DNA of 32,511 nt, taken from JANMEX01 sp049696015 (GTDB lineage: Bacteria > Pseudomonadota > Alphaproteobacteria > Rhizobiales > Rhizobiaceae). The DNA lies in NCBI GenBank assembly GCA_049696015.1, contig JBAVTG010000165.1:1-32511 (forward strand), in the 5' to 3' direction. Below the pieces are notes generated by a model. The model saw only the letters and a program-made list of their open reading frames with translations, searched no databases and was not told the DNA's origin. A program made the translations under genes and the position numbers. This document shows, in pieces, positions 15,343-22,488 of this stretch (positions are counted from its first letter, which is position 1; every line of letters starts with the position of its first letter).

Positions 15343-15927
15343 ATGGCAGACCCACAGGAGGTTTTGAATTTTTGGTTGGGCGAGATCGGCCCTGACGGCT
15401 GGTATGCCGGGGGCGAGGCAATTGACTCCGTCTGCCGCGACCGTTTTGGCCGGCTCTGGGCTGCGGCCCATGACGGCGGCCTCGACCATTGGGTTGACGG
15501 CGCCATCGGTACGCTGGCCTATCTGATCGTCACCGACCAGTTTGCGCGCAATATCCATCGCGGCACGGCGCTTGCTTTTTCCACCGATGCCCGGGCGCTG
15601 ACCGCGGCGCGCAAGGCTGTGAATGCCGGCTGGGATATGATGACAGCAGAACCCGAACGCCAATTCTTCTACATGCCATTTGAACATTCAGAAGATCCCG
15701 CCAATCAGGCGCTCGCGGTGCAGCTCCTTGCCGAAAGGCTCCAGTCCAGTCCGGACCTTGCCCTTCACGCCCGCGCGCATCAGGAAATTATCCGCCGCTA
15801 TGGCCGCTTCCCTACCCGCAATGAAGCCCTCGGGCGGACCAGCTCCGCTGAAGAGCGGGCCTATCTCGACGAGGGTGGTTATGGCGCATTGGTGGCGGCA
15901 ATGAAAAGCCATGCATCCGGCGCATAG
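15343..15927 (+). CDS. DUF924 family protein
   Basis: 194 residues starting MADPQEVLNFWLGEIGPDGWYAGG. The blocks EVLNFWLGE, DQFARNIHRGT, FFYMPFEHSED and YGRFPTRNEALGR identify the DUF924 (YPO family) of largely alpha-helical bacterial proteins with a tetratricopeptide-like fold. No activity is established, and I assign none. The start at 15343 has AAGGAG seven bases upstream; a longer frame from 15181 crosses the spacer and lacks that support. It converges on arfB, with 74 bases between the stops. Confidence 0.88.
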   Translation: MADPQEVLNFWLGEIGPDGWYAGGEAIDSVCRDRFGRLWAAAHDGGLDHWVDGAIGTLAYLIVTDQFARNIHRGTALAFSTDARALTAARKAVNAGWDMMTAEPERQFFYMPFEHSEDPANQALAVQLLAERLQSSPDLALHARAHQEIIRRYGRFPTRNEALGRTSSAEERAYLDEGGYGALVAAMKSHASGA

Positions 15928-15971
15928 GGCTGCGACAAGTCTGGCTTTGCCAAGGCGCGGGAATAGCTGAC

Positions 15972-15995
15972 TGGAAAACTGCAATCCATTTTCCA
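15972..15995. terminator. Possible hairpin between convergent DUF924 and arfB genes
   Basis: TGGAAAA (15972-15978) and TTTTCCA (15989-15995) form a perfect seven-pair stem with a ten-base loop between two convergent genes. The stem is AT-rich with no strong following T-run, so it would be a weak bidirectional terminator at best. Confidence 0.25.
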
Positions 15996-16001
15996 AAAAG
16001 C

Positions 16002-16433
16002 TCAGTCATCACTCACCCGCCCGCGGTTCTTCTTGATCGTCCCTCGTCCGGTCTTTTCCTTCAGCCTTCGCTCGATTGCGCCTTTGGATGGCTTGGTTTT
16101 GCGGCGCGGCGGCGGGGGCGGCTCTGCGGCCTTGGCAATCAGTGCGGCCAGCCGGTCGCGTGCGTCTTGCCGGTTGCGATCCTGGGTTCGAAACTTGTCG
16201 GCAAAGACGATGATCTCACCGTCCTTGGTGGCGCGCTGACCGGCGAGCGCAATCAGGCGGATGCGCACTGTTTCGGGCAAATCTGCCCGGTCCAGCACCA
16301 GGCGCAGTTCCACAGCCGTTGCCACCTTGTTGACATTCTGGCCCCCGGGCCCCTGGGCGCGGGTGAACTTTTCATCGACCATCTCCTCGGTGATGACGAT
16401 GCCGCGGCCTTGAAAGATCGGTTCGCTGGTCAT
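16002..16433 (-). CDS. arfB: Alternative ribosome-rescue factor B (GGQ peptidyl-tRNA hydrolase)
   Basis: 143 residues. The N-terminal hydrolase domain carries the catalytic GGQ at 30-32 in AQGPGGQNVNKV, as in class I release factors. The C-terminal tail is strongly basic (RRKTKPSKGAIERRLKEK) and enters the empty mRNA channel of stalled ribosomes. ArfB releases nascent chains from ribosomes stalled without a stop codon, as a backup to tmRNA. The Met at 16433 is chosen as start because the protein aligns to the family from it; an upstream in-frame Met adds nine unrelated residues. It lies downstream of pckA on the same strand but is separated from it by a strong terminator. Confidence 0.93.
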   Translation of the reverse strand: MTSEPIFQGRGIVITEEMVDEKFTRAQGPGGQNVNKVATAVELRLVLDRADLPETVRIRLIALAGQRATKDGEIIVFADKFRTQDRNRQDARDRLAALIAKAAEPPPPPRRKTKPSKGAIERRLKEKTGRGTIKKNRGRVSDD

Positions 16434-16480
16434 GGCGACACCCCTTGACTGGTCTGGCAAACATTTGGACGCGATGGACG

Positions 16481-16520
16481 CAAAAGAAAAGCCCTGCCAG
16501 CGGGATCATGCCGGCAGGGC
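16481..16520 (-). terminator. Rho-independent terminator of pckA
   Basis: On the minus strand a GC-rich stem (GCCCTGCC paired with GGCAGGGC, extended by two pairs after a mismatch; top-strand 16491-16520) is followed directly by TTTTCTTTT (top-strand 16481-16490 reversed). It begins 58 bases after the pckA stop. A textbook intrinsic terminator. Confidence 0.85.
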
Positions 16521-16578
16521 CTCTTGGGTTGACGCAATTTTGGGGACCGGTCGGAGGGACCGTGTGCGTCAGCCTGTC

Positions 16579-18189
16579 CTATTCGGCAGCATCGAGCCAA
16601 CGCGGCGCAGCGCCAAGCACTGATGCATCCACATGGGTTTCGAACTTGGCGAAATTATCAATGAACATGCCAGACAGCTTCCTGGCCTGACGGTCGTAGG
16701 CCAGTCTGTCCTGCCAAGTAGAGCGCGGATCCAGGATCGAAACATCCACACCATCCAAGGCAAGGGGAACCTGGAAGCCAAAGTTCGGATCGGTGCGGAA
16801 ATCGGCCTTTTTCAACGAACCGTCCAAAGCCGCAGCCAAAAGCGCGCGGGTTGCCTTGATCGGCATGCGCTTGCCCGTACCGTAAGCGCCGCCAGTCCAG
16901 CCGGTATTGACCAGCCAGCAATCCGCCTTGTGTTCGGCAATCAGTCTGCGCAGCAAATTGCCATATTCTGAAGGGTGGCGCGGCATGAAGGGAGCGCCAA
17001 AGCAGGTTGAAAAGGTTGCTTCCGGTTCAGTCACACCCTTTTCCGTGCCGGCAACCTTGGCGGTGTAGCCGGAGAGGAAGTGGTACATCGCCTGCGCCGG
17101 CGTCAGCCTGGCAACCGGCGGCAGGATGCCGAAAGCGTCGGCAGTCAGCATGATGATGTTCTTCGGATGCCCGCCGCGTCCGGTGTCGCTGGCATTGGGT
17201 ATGAAATGCAGCGGATAGGCGCAGCGGGTGTTTTCGGTCAGCGAGCCGTCATTGAAATCCGGATCGCCGTTGGCGTCGAGAACGACATTTTCCAGCACTG
17301 TTCCGAAGCGTTGGGTGGCGGCATGGATTTCCGGCTCGGCTTCTGCCGACAGCCGGATAGTCTTGGCATAGCAGCCGCCTTCGAAATTGAAGATGCCGTC
17401 CGGCCCCCAACCATGCTCGTCATCGCCAATCAAGGTGCGCGACGGGTCAGCCGACAATGTTGTCTTGCCAGTGCCTGACAGGCCGAAAAACACGGCGGCA
17501 TCGCCATTCGGCCCTTCATTGGCCGAACAATGCATCGGCATCACGCCTTTCTCCGGCAAGATGTAATTGAGAGCGGTGAACACCGATTTCTTGATTTCGC
17601 CGGCGTAGGATGTGCCGCCGATCAAAACGATCATCTTGGTCAGATCGACCGCGATCACTGTCTCGGAGCGGCAGCCGTGGCGTGCGGGATCCGCCTTGAA
17701 CGAGGGCAGATTGATGATTGTGAATTGCGCCTCAAAGGTTTGCACTGTTGCCGCGTCCGGGCGGATCAACAGGTTGCGGATAAACAGCGAGTGCCATGCA
17801 TGCTCAGTGATCACCCGGGTTTTCAGCGCCAGGCTTGCGTCGGCCCCGCCGATCAAGTCCTGCACGAACAAGTCCTTGCCCTTCACATGGGCAAGAAAAT
17901 CCAGATGGAGCCGGTCAAATGAGGCACGGTCCATTGGTTTGTTGTTGTCCCACCAGATATGCGGCTCGTTGTTCCCGTCCCGGACTATGAATTTGTCCTT
18001 GGCCGAACGGCCGGTGTGTTGGCCGGTCAGCGCGACAAGTGCACCCTGTGCCGAAAGCTCTGCTTCCTTGCGTGAAACCGCCAGTTCAACCAGATCCGTT
18101 TCGGACTGATTGTAATAGGCGGTGGCATAACCCTTCAGTCCCGAATGATCGAGGGTGAAGTTCTGGTTGAATGTGCCGGTATCCGTCAT
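16579..18189 (-). CDS. pckA: ATP-dependent phosphoenolpyruvate carboxykinase
   Basis: 536 residues, the normal length of the ATP-type enzyme. The oxaloacetate-binding Arg61 in GQHTGRSAKDKF, metal and substrate-binding GGTSYAGEIKKS (191-202), kinase-1a loop GLSGTGKTTLS (236-246), and kinase-2 TLIGDDEHGW (252-261) are intact. It makes phosphoenolpyruvate from oxaloacetate and ATP, the key gluconeogenic step for growth on dicarboxylic acids, as in rhizobial bacteroids. It is divergent from chvI with 294 bases between the starts. That gap holds paired operator-like repeats and an AT-rich tract near the pckA side. A strong terminator follows the gene. Confidence 0.98.
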   Translation of the reverse strand: MTDTGTFNQNFTLDHSGLKGYATAYYNQSETDLVELAVSRKEAELSAQGALVALTGQHTGRSAKDKFIVRDGNNEPHIWWDNNKPMDRASFDRLHLDFLAHVKGKDLFVQDLIGGADASLALKTRVITEHAWHSLFIRNLLIRPDAATVQTFEAQFTIINLPSFKADPARHGCRSETVIAVDLTKMIVLIGGTSYAGEIKKSVFTALNYILPEKGVMPMHCSANEGPNGDAAVFFGLSGTGKTTLSADPSRTLIGDDEHGWGPDGIFNFEGGCYAKTIRLSAEAEPEIHAATQRFGTVLENVVLDANGDPDFNDGSLTENTRCAYPLHFIPNASDTGRGGHPKNIIMLTADAFGILPPVARLTPAQAMYHFLSGYTAKVAGTEKGVTEPEATFSTCFGAPFMPRHPSEYGNLLRRLIAEHKADCWLVNTGWTGGAYGTGKRMPIKATRALLAAALDGSLKKADFRTDPNFGFQVPLALDGVDVSILDPRSTWQDRLAYDRQARKLSGMFIDNFAKFETHVDASVLGAAPRWLDAAE

Positions 18190-18268
18190 GGCTCTGCCCG
18201 TTTTGAAAACGCGCGCCGGTTGTGACGCGTGTTCGGCACAAGTCAGAAAAGATCAATAGATTCAAATA

Positions 18269-18312
18269 TTTAATCGATTTAAAAATTTTAAAAAACGTTC
18301 AATCGGTTTAAA
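18269..18312. promoter_or_regulatory. Paired operator-like repeats upstream of pckA
   Basis: TTTAATCGATTTAAA (18269-18283) and TTCAATCGGTTTAAA (18298-18312) agree at 13 of 15 positions and start 29 bases apart. Both are near-palindromes around a CG, the shape of LacI-family operators. The LacI-type regulator PckR controls pckA in Sinorhizobium meliloti, so PckR sites are a reasonable guess. The 3' site is 80-124 bases from the pckA start. Confidence 0.5.
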
Positions 18313-18340
18313 TTGCTGCTTCAAGCGGTGGATTTTGGAA

Positions 18341-18361
18341 TTTGTTAAGACTTTGGTAAGG
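18341..18361 (+). promoter_or_regulatory. Direct repeat resembling an OmpR-family binding site
   Basis: TTTGTTAAGA (18341-18350) and TTTGGTAAGG (18352-18361) agree at eight of ten positions with an 11-base period. OmpR/PhoB-family regulators such as ChvI bind direct repeats one helical turn apart, so this may be a ChvI autoregulation site about 120 bases before chvI. No consensus check was possible. Confidence 0.35.
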
Positions 18362-18483
18362 ATAACGCCGGGGACTTGGATGAAAGGTGGGCGCGGCAAG
18401 ATCGATGCTGCTGCGCCACATTTTGTGCCACAATTGTCCTGCAACGCTCCGCCGCTCCCTCTCTTACACAGGAAAGCGGCCCG

Positions 18484-19218
18484 ATGAAGGATATGAACGG
18501 CATGCACACGATCGCGCTCGTGGACGACGACCGCAACATTCTCACCTCCGTCTCGATTGCGCTGGAGGCGGAGGGCTATCGTGTCGAGACTTACACCGAT
18601 GGCGCATCAGCACTCGAAGGCCTGCAGCAGCGGCCGCCCAACCTTGCCATCTTCGATATCAAGATGCCGCGGATGGATGGCATGGAACTGTTGCGGCGTT
18701 TGCGGCAAAAGTCGGATCTCCCCGTGATTTTCCTCACCTCCAAGGACGAAGAGATCGACGAGTTGTTCGGCCTGAAAATGGGCGCGGATGATTTCATCAC
18801 CAAGCCGTTTTCGCAGCGCCTTTTGGTTGAACGGGTCAAGGCTGTGCTGCGCCGGGCAGCGGCACGCGAGAATTCCGCCTCCGGCGGCGCTGCCAAGGCC
18901 GGGACGGATGCGTCCCGCACCATTGAGCGCGGCCAGCTTCTGCTCGACCAGGAGCGCCATACCTGCACCTGGGACGGCAAGCCTGTGACGCTGACCGTCA
19001 CGGAATTCCTCATACTCCTGTCGTTGGCGCAGCGTCCGGGCGTCGTCAAAAGCCGCGATGCCCTGATGGATGCGGCCTATGATGAACAGGTCTATGTTGA
19101 CGATCGCACCATCGACAGCCACATCAAGCGCCTGAGAAAGAAATTCAAGGTCGTCGATGACGACTTTGACATGATCGAAACGCTTTACGGGGTCGGCTAC
19201 CGGTTCCGCGAGGCTTAA
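18484..19218 (+). CDS. chvI: Response regulator ChvI
   Basis: 244 residues, OmpR/PhoB class. The receiver domain has acidic pocket VDDDRN (13-18), phospho-acceptor Asp58 in LAIFDIKMPRMDG, Thr in IFLTSKDEE and Lys107 in FITKPFSQR. The winged-helix domain (about 140-240) ends in DRTIDSHIKRLRKKF and ETLYGVGYRF. The run from LVDDDRNILTSVSIALEAEGY onward is nearly identical to my memory of rhizobial ChvI. Starts at 18484, 18493 and 18502 are in frame; ChvI of relatives begins near the 18502 Met, so the first six residues are uncertain. It is transcribed with chvG, 26 bases downstream, and diverges from pckA. ChvI controls envelope, exopolysaccharide and acid-response genes and is required for symbiosis or virulence in relatives. 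Confidence 0.95.
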   Translation: MKDMNGMHTIALVDDDRNILTSVSIALEAEGYRVETYTDGASALEGLQQRPPNLAIFDIKMPRMDGMELLRRLRQKSDLPVIFLTSKDEEIDELFGLKMGADDFITKPFSQRLLVERVKAVLRRAAARENSASGGAAKAGTDASRTIERGQLLLDQERHTCTWDGKPVTLTVTEFLILLSLAQRPGVVKSRDALMDAAYDEQVYVDDRTIDSHIKRLRKKFKVVDDDFDMIETLYGVGYRFREA

Positions 19219-19244
19219 GCCGGAGGACCGGCGCGGAAGGGGCG

Positions 19245-21026
19245 ATGAGCGCCGAGATACAAAAAGCCAGCCAAAGAGCAAGCGCTGCCCGCGCGCCGCG
19301 GCTGGCGTTTTTGTCACGCCTGTTCAAACCGGTGCGGCGGGTGCTTGGCCATTATGTTTTTTCTTCGCTGACGCGGCGCATTCTGGTGCTCAATCTGGCG
19401 GGCCTTGCCGTTCTGGTCTCGGGTATCTTGTATCTCAACCAGTTCCGTGAGGGCTTGATTGACGCGCGTGTCGAAAGCCTGATGACGCAGGGCGAAATCA
19501 TCGCCGGCGCTATTGCTGCGTCCGCGACGGTCGATACCAATTCGATCAGCATCGATCCGGAAAAGCTGCTCGAATTGCAGGCCGGCGAAAGCATTTCGCC
19601 ATCGTCCGATTCGATTGACGCGCTGGAATATCCGATCAACCCGGAGAAAATCGCCCCAGTCCTGCGCCGCCTCATATCACCGACCCGCACCCGTGCCCGG
19701 CTGTTTGACCGTGACGCCAATCTTATGCTGGATTCGCGCCACCTGTATGCCGGCGGCCAGGTTCTCAAATATGACCTCCCGCCTCTGACGCCGGACGATG
19801 AAAGCCTGTGGGACCGCGCGGTCAATGCAGCCTATTCGCTGTTTTCGCACAGCAATTTGCCGATCGACAAGGAAATTCCTGGCGCAAACGGCTCGGTTTT
19901 TCCCGAAGTGATGAGTGCCCTGACCGGCAGTCCGGCCACGATCGTGCGCCTTTCGGAACAGGACGAAATGGTTGTTTCGGTGGCCATTCCCGTGCAGCGC
20001 TTCCGCGCCGTTCTGGGCGTGCTGCTCTTGTCCACGCAAGGCGGCGACATTGACCGGATCGTGGCGGCAGAGCGCGGCGCCATCTTCCGCGTGTTTGCCA
20101 TTGCCTCGTTTGTCACGGCCCTCCTCTCCCTGCTTTTGGCTTCAACCATCGCCAATCCTTTGCGCCGTCTGGCAGCAGCGGCAGTCCGGGTGCGCCACGG
20201 GGTCAAGTCGCGTGAGGAAATTCCGGACTTTTCCGACCGCCAGGACGAGATCGGCAATTTGTCCACGGCGCTGCGTGACATGACCCGGGCGCTTTATGCC
20301 CGCATGGACGCGATCGAAAGCTTCGCTGCCGACGTCAGCCACGAGCTGAAGAATCCGCTGACCTCGCTGCGCAGCGCGGTTGAAACGTTGCCGCTGGCAA
20401 AGACCGAAAGCTCGCAAAAACGGCTGATGGATGTGATCCAGCATGACGTGCGCCGTCTGGACCGGCTGATCACCGACATTTCCGATGCCTCGCGCCTGGA
20501 TGCCGAGCTGGCACGCGATGATGCCAAGCGGCTTGATCTTGGCAAGCTTCTGGAAAATATCGTCGGCGCAGCGCGCGACGTGCGGCGCTTCAAGGATATC
20601 GCCCTGTCATTGACCCAATCGAAACCGCCGCAGGGCGCCAAGGGCTTCTTCGTCACCGGCCATGATTTGCGCCTCGGGCAGGTTGTCACCAACCTGATCG
20701 AGAACGCCCGCTCCTTTGTGCCCGACCCTGGCGGCCGTGTGGACATCAAGCTGGCCCAGGCCGGCGACACCGTGCGCATACTGGTCGAGGATAATGGCCC
20801 CGGCATCCGCGCCGAGACGGCTGACCGCATTTTTGAGCGTTTCTACACCGACCGTCCGCAAAACGAAGCCTTTGGCCAGAATTCCGGCCTTGGCCTGTCG
20901 ATCTCGCGGCAAATCATCGAAGCGCACAATGGCACGATTACAGCCGAGAACATGGTGGATGGCGCGACCGGCGCGATCACCGGCGCGCGCTTTGTGGTCA
21001 AATTGCCCGCGAGCCGCAAGGCATGA
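19245..21026 (+). CDS. chvG: Sensor histidine kinase ChvG (ExoS)
   Basis: 593 residues. A basic N-terminal tail leads to membrane helix 1 (about 46-65), a large periplasmic sensor domain (about 66-280), helix 2 (about 281-302) and a HAMP linker. The HisKA domain has His366 in FAADVSHELKNPLTS, and the ATPase domain has NLIENARSF (483-491), DNGPGI (516-521), FERFYTD and SGLGLSI. This is the ChvG/ExoS sensor that phosphorylates ChvI; in relatives it is held inactive by periplasmic ExoR, which is not in this window. The start has GGAAGG five bases upstream. The stop overlaps the hprK start as ATGA (21023-21026), so membrane sensor and HPr kinase are translationally coupled. Confidence 0.96.
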   Translation: MSAEIQKASQRASAARAPRLAFLSRLFKPVRRVLGHYVFSSLTRRILVLNLAGLAVLVSGILYLNQFREGLIDARVESLMTQGEIIAGAIAASATVDTNSISIDPEKLLELQAGESISPSSDSIDALEYPINPEKIAPVLRRLISPTRTRARLFDRDANLMLDSRHLYAGGQVLKYDLPPLTPDDESLWDRAVNAAYSLFSHSNLPIDKEIPGANGSVFPEVMSALTGSPATIVRLSEQDEMVVSVAIPVQRFRAVLGVLLLSTQGGDIDRIVAAERGAIFRVFAIASFVTALLSLLLASTIANPLRRLAAAAVRVRHGVKSREEIPDFSDRQDEIGNLSTALRDMTRALYARMDAIESFAADVSHELKNPLTSLRSAVETLPLAKTESSQKRLMDVIQHDVRRLDRLITDISDASRLDAELARDDAKRLDLGKLLENIVGAARDVRRFKDIALSLTQSKPPQGAKGFFVTGHDLRLGQVVTNLIENARSFVPDPGGRVDIKLAQAGDTVRILVEDNGPGIRAETADRIFERFYTDRPQNEAFGQNSGLGLSISRQIIEAHNGTITAENMVDGATGAITGARFVVKLPASRKA

Positions 21027-21487
21027 CCAGTCCAGTTGCGACTATCCACGCCAGCGCGCTAGTGATTGAAGGCACCGGGATTTTAATTCTCGGCCCGTCC
21101 GGCGCGGGAAAATCGGCGCTTGCGCTTGATTTGATCGACCAGTGCCGCCTGAGGTCCGTTGAAGCCGCGCTGATCGGCGATGACCGCATCATTGTCGGGC
21201 AAAGCGATGGAACCCCTTTTGCCCAGGCGGCGCCTCAACTGGAAGGTCTCATCGAGGTGCGCGGCTCGGGCATTCACAAGATCAGCCATGTCGCCATGGC
21301 GCCTTTGCATCTTGCCGTGCGCCTTGTGCAAGAACGCGATGCCGTGCGCATGCCGGACAGGGCGGCGCAAGAAATTGCCCCCGGCATTTTCCTGCCATTG
21401 CTGTTGCTGCCGCAGGGTCAGGCGGCAGTCAGGGCAGTACTGGCGCATTTGGGCCGCTATGGCGGTGTTGAATCCAGCGAAAAATGA
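21023..21487 (+). CDS. hprK: Short HPr kinase/phosphorylase
   Basis: 154 residues, about half the length of Gram-positive HprK (roughly 310). Only the catalytic C-terminal domain is present: Walker A GPSGAGKS (24-31), IGDDRI (51-56) and the family signature IEVRGSGI (77-84). The N-terminal domain is absent, as is usual in alphaproteobacteria, so this is not a truncation. It phosphorylates or dephosphorylates a serine of HPr according to metabolic state. The target HPr is encoded 570 bases downstream and has the matching Ser. The four-base overlap with chvG links it to the ChvG/ChvI system. Confidence 0.93.
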   Translation: MTSPVATIHASALVIEGTGILILGPSGAGKSALALDLIDQCRLRSVEAALIGDDRIIVGQSDGTPFAQAAPQLEGLIEVRGSGIHKISHVAMAPLHLAVRLVQERDAVRMPDRAAQEIAPGIFLPLLLLPQGQAAVRAVLAHLGRYGGVESSEK

Positions 21488-21642
21488 TCTGCCTTAGTGT
21501 GCAGTGCGAAAAAACCCTTGCCTTGAGCGTTCGCCTGAACAAGATAGCCGCCTTGCCTCGGCGAAAGGGGCGCGGCCTGCCGGAGGATAACCGGCTGCCG
21601 CACAGACACCCGGAAAACGGGGCACGACGGGAGAGTTTCTGA

Positions 21643-22044
21643 ATGATCGGACTCGTGCTGGTCACGCACGGACGGCTGGCGGATGAGTTCCGCAACGCGG
21701 TCGAACATGTAGTCGGCCGCCAGGAGCATTTCGCTACCGTCTGCATCGGCCCTGATGACAATATGGAAAACCGGCGTGACGACATTCTGGCGGCGGTTTC
21801 GACCGCCGATGCAGGCGCCGGTGTGATCATCCTCACCGATATGTTCGGCGGCACGCCTTCAAACCTTGCCATTTCCGCCATGAGTCCGGGAAAAGTGGAA
21901 GTGATTGCCGGGGTCAATCTGCCGATGCTGATCAAGCTGGCCAAAGTGCGCCTGACTGGCGACATGCCGACGGCGCTCAAAGAGGGGCAGGAAGCCGGCC
22001 GCAAATACATCAATGTGGCAAGCCAGCTCCTGTCGGGGAAATAG
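21643..22044 (+). CDS. manX: Mannose-type EIIA phosphotransferase protein
   Basis: 133 residues of the EIIA-Man fold. The phosphorylated His9 stands in GLVLVTHGRLADE, and VIILTDMFGGTPSNLA (about 64-79) is the second signature. No EIIB, EIIC or EIID gene is in the window, so this protein most likely acts in regulation rather than sugar uptake, as proposed for its relatives in alphaproteobacteria. It follows hprK by 155 bases, with a ribosome-binding site (GGGAGA) before the start, and precedes HPr by 11 bases. The 155-base gap could hold a second promoter, but I see no convincing one. Confidence 0.92.
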   Translation: MIGLVLVTHGRLADEFRNAVEHVVGRQEHFATVCIGPDDNMENRRDDILAAVSTADAGAGVIILTDMFGGTPSNLAISAMSPGKVEVIAGVNLPMLIKLAKVRLTGDMPTALKEGQEAGRKYINVASQLLSGK

Positions 22045-22055
22045 GCCGGGCAATC

Positions 22056-22337
22056 ATGGGGGAAGATGTGTTGGTCCGGGAATTTGAGATCGTCAACAAA
22101 CGCGGGCTGCATGCGCGCGCTTCCGCAAAATTTGTCACGCTTGTGTCTGATTATGATGCGGTCCTCCACGTGGAAAAGGATGGCGCGAAAGTCGGCGGTG
22201 ATTCCATCATGGGCCTGATGATGCTGGCCGCTTCGCCCGGCTGCTGCATCACCGTCTCTGCCTCCGGCCCTCAGGCAAAAGAGGCGCTGGATGCGCTTGG
22301 CGCTCTGATTGCCGACAAGTTTGGCGAAGGCGAGTAG
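22056..22337 (+). CDS. ptsH: Phosphocarrier protein HPr
   Basis: 93 residues. His19 in NKRGLHARASAKF is phosphorylated by enzyme I, and Ser50 in KVGGDSIMGLMMLAAS is the HprK target. The rest of the fold (VEKDGAKVGGDS, CCITVSASGPQ) is intact. It passes phosphate to EIIA-Man and probably to EIIA-Ntr encoded near rpoN. Enzyme I-Ntr is not in the window. It is the last gene of the chvI-chvG-hprK-manX run. Confidence 0.95.
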   Translation: MGEDVLVREFEIVNKRGLHARASAKFVTLVSDYDAVLHVEKDGAKVGGDSIMGLMMLAASPGCCITVSASGPQAKEALDALGALIADKFGEGE

Positions 22338-22488
22338 TGCAAATGCCTTCTTGCGCCGCCAGGATTGCCAAGCATTCGAATCAAGCAGCCCATGTGCAAT
22401 ATCGTTACCATAAGCCCTTTTCCTGAAACCTTTCCCTAAGCCTTGTGTGTCACCCTCGCCCAACTTCACATCAAGCCGGGCAGGGGCA

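Noticed and set aside
15084..15395. Open frame of 103 codons from ATG 15084 in the spacer
   Set aside because: No ribosome-binding site, no recognisable motif, and its 3' end overlaps the well-supported start of the DUF924 gene.
21023..21487. hprK read as a truncated gene
   Set aside because: The short form with only the catalytic domain is normal in alphaproteobacteria, and all signature motifs are intact.
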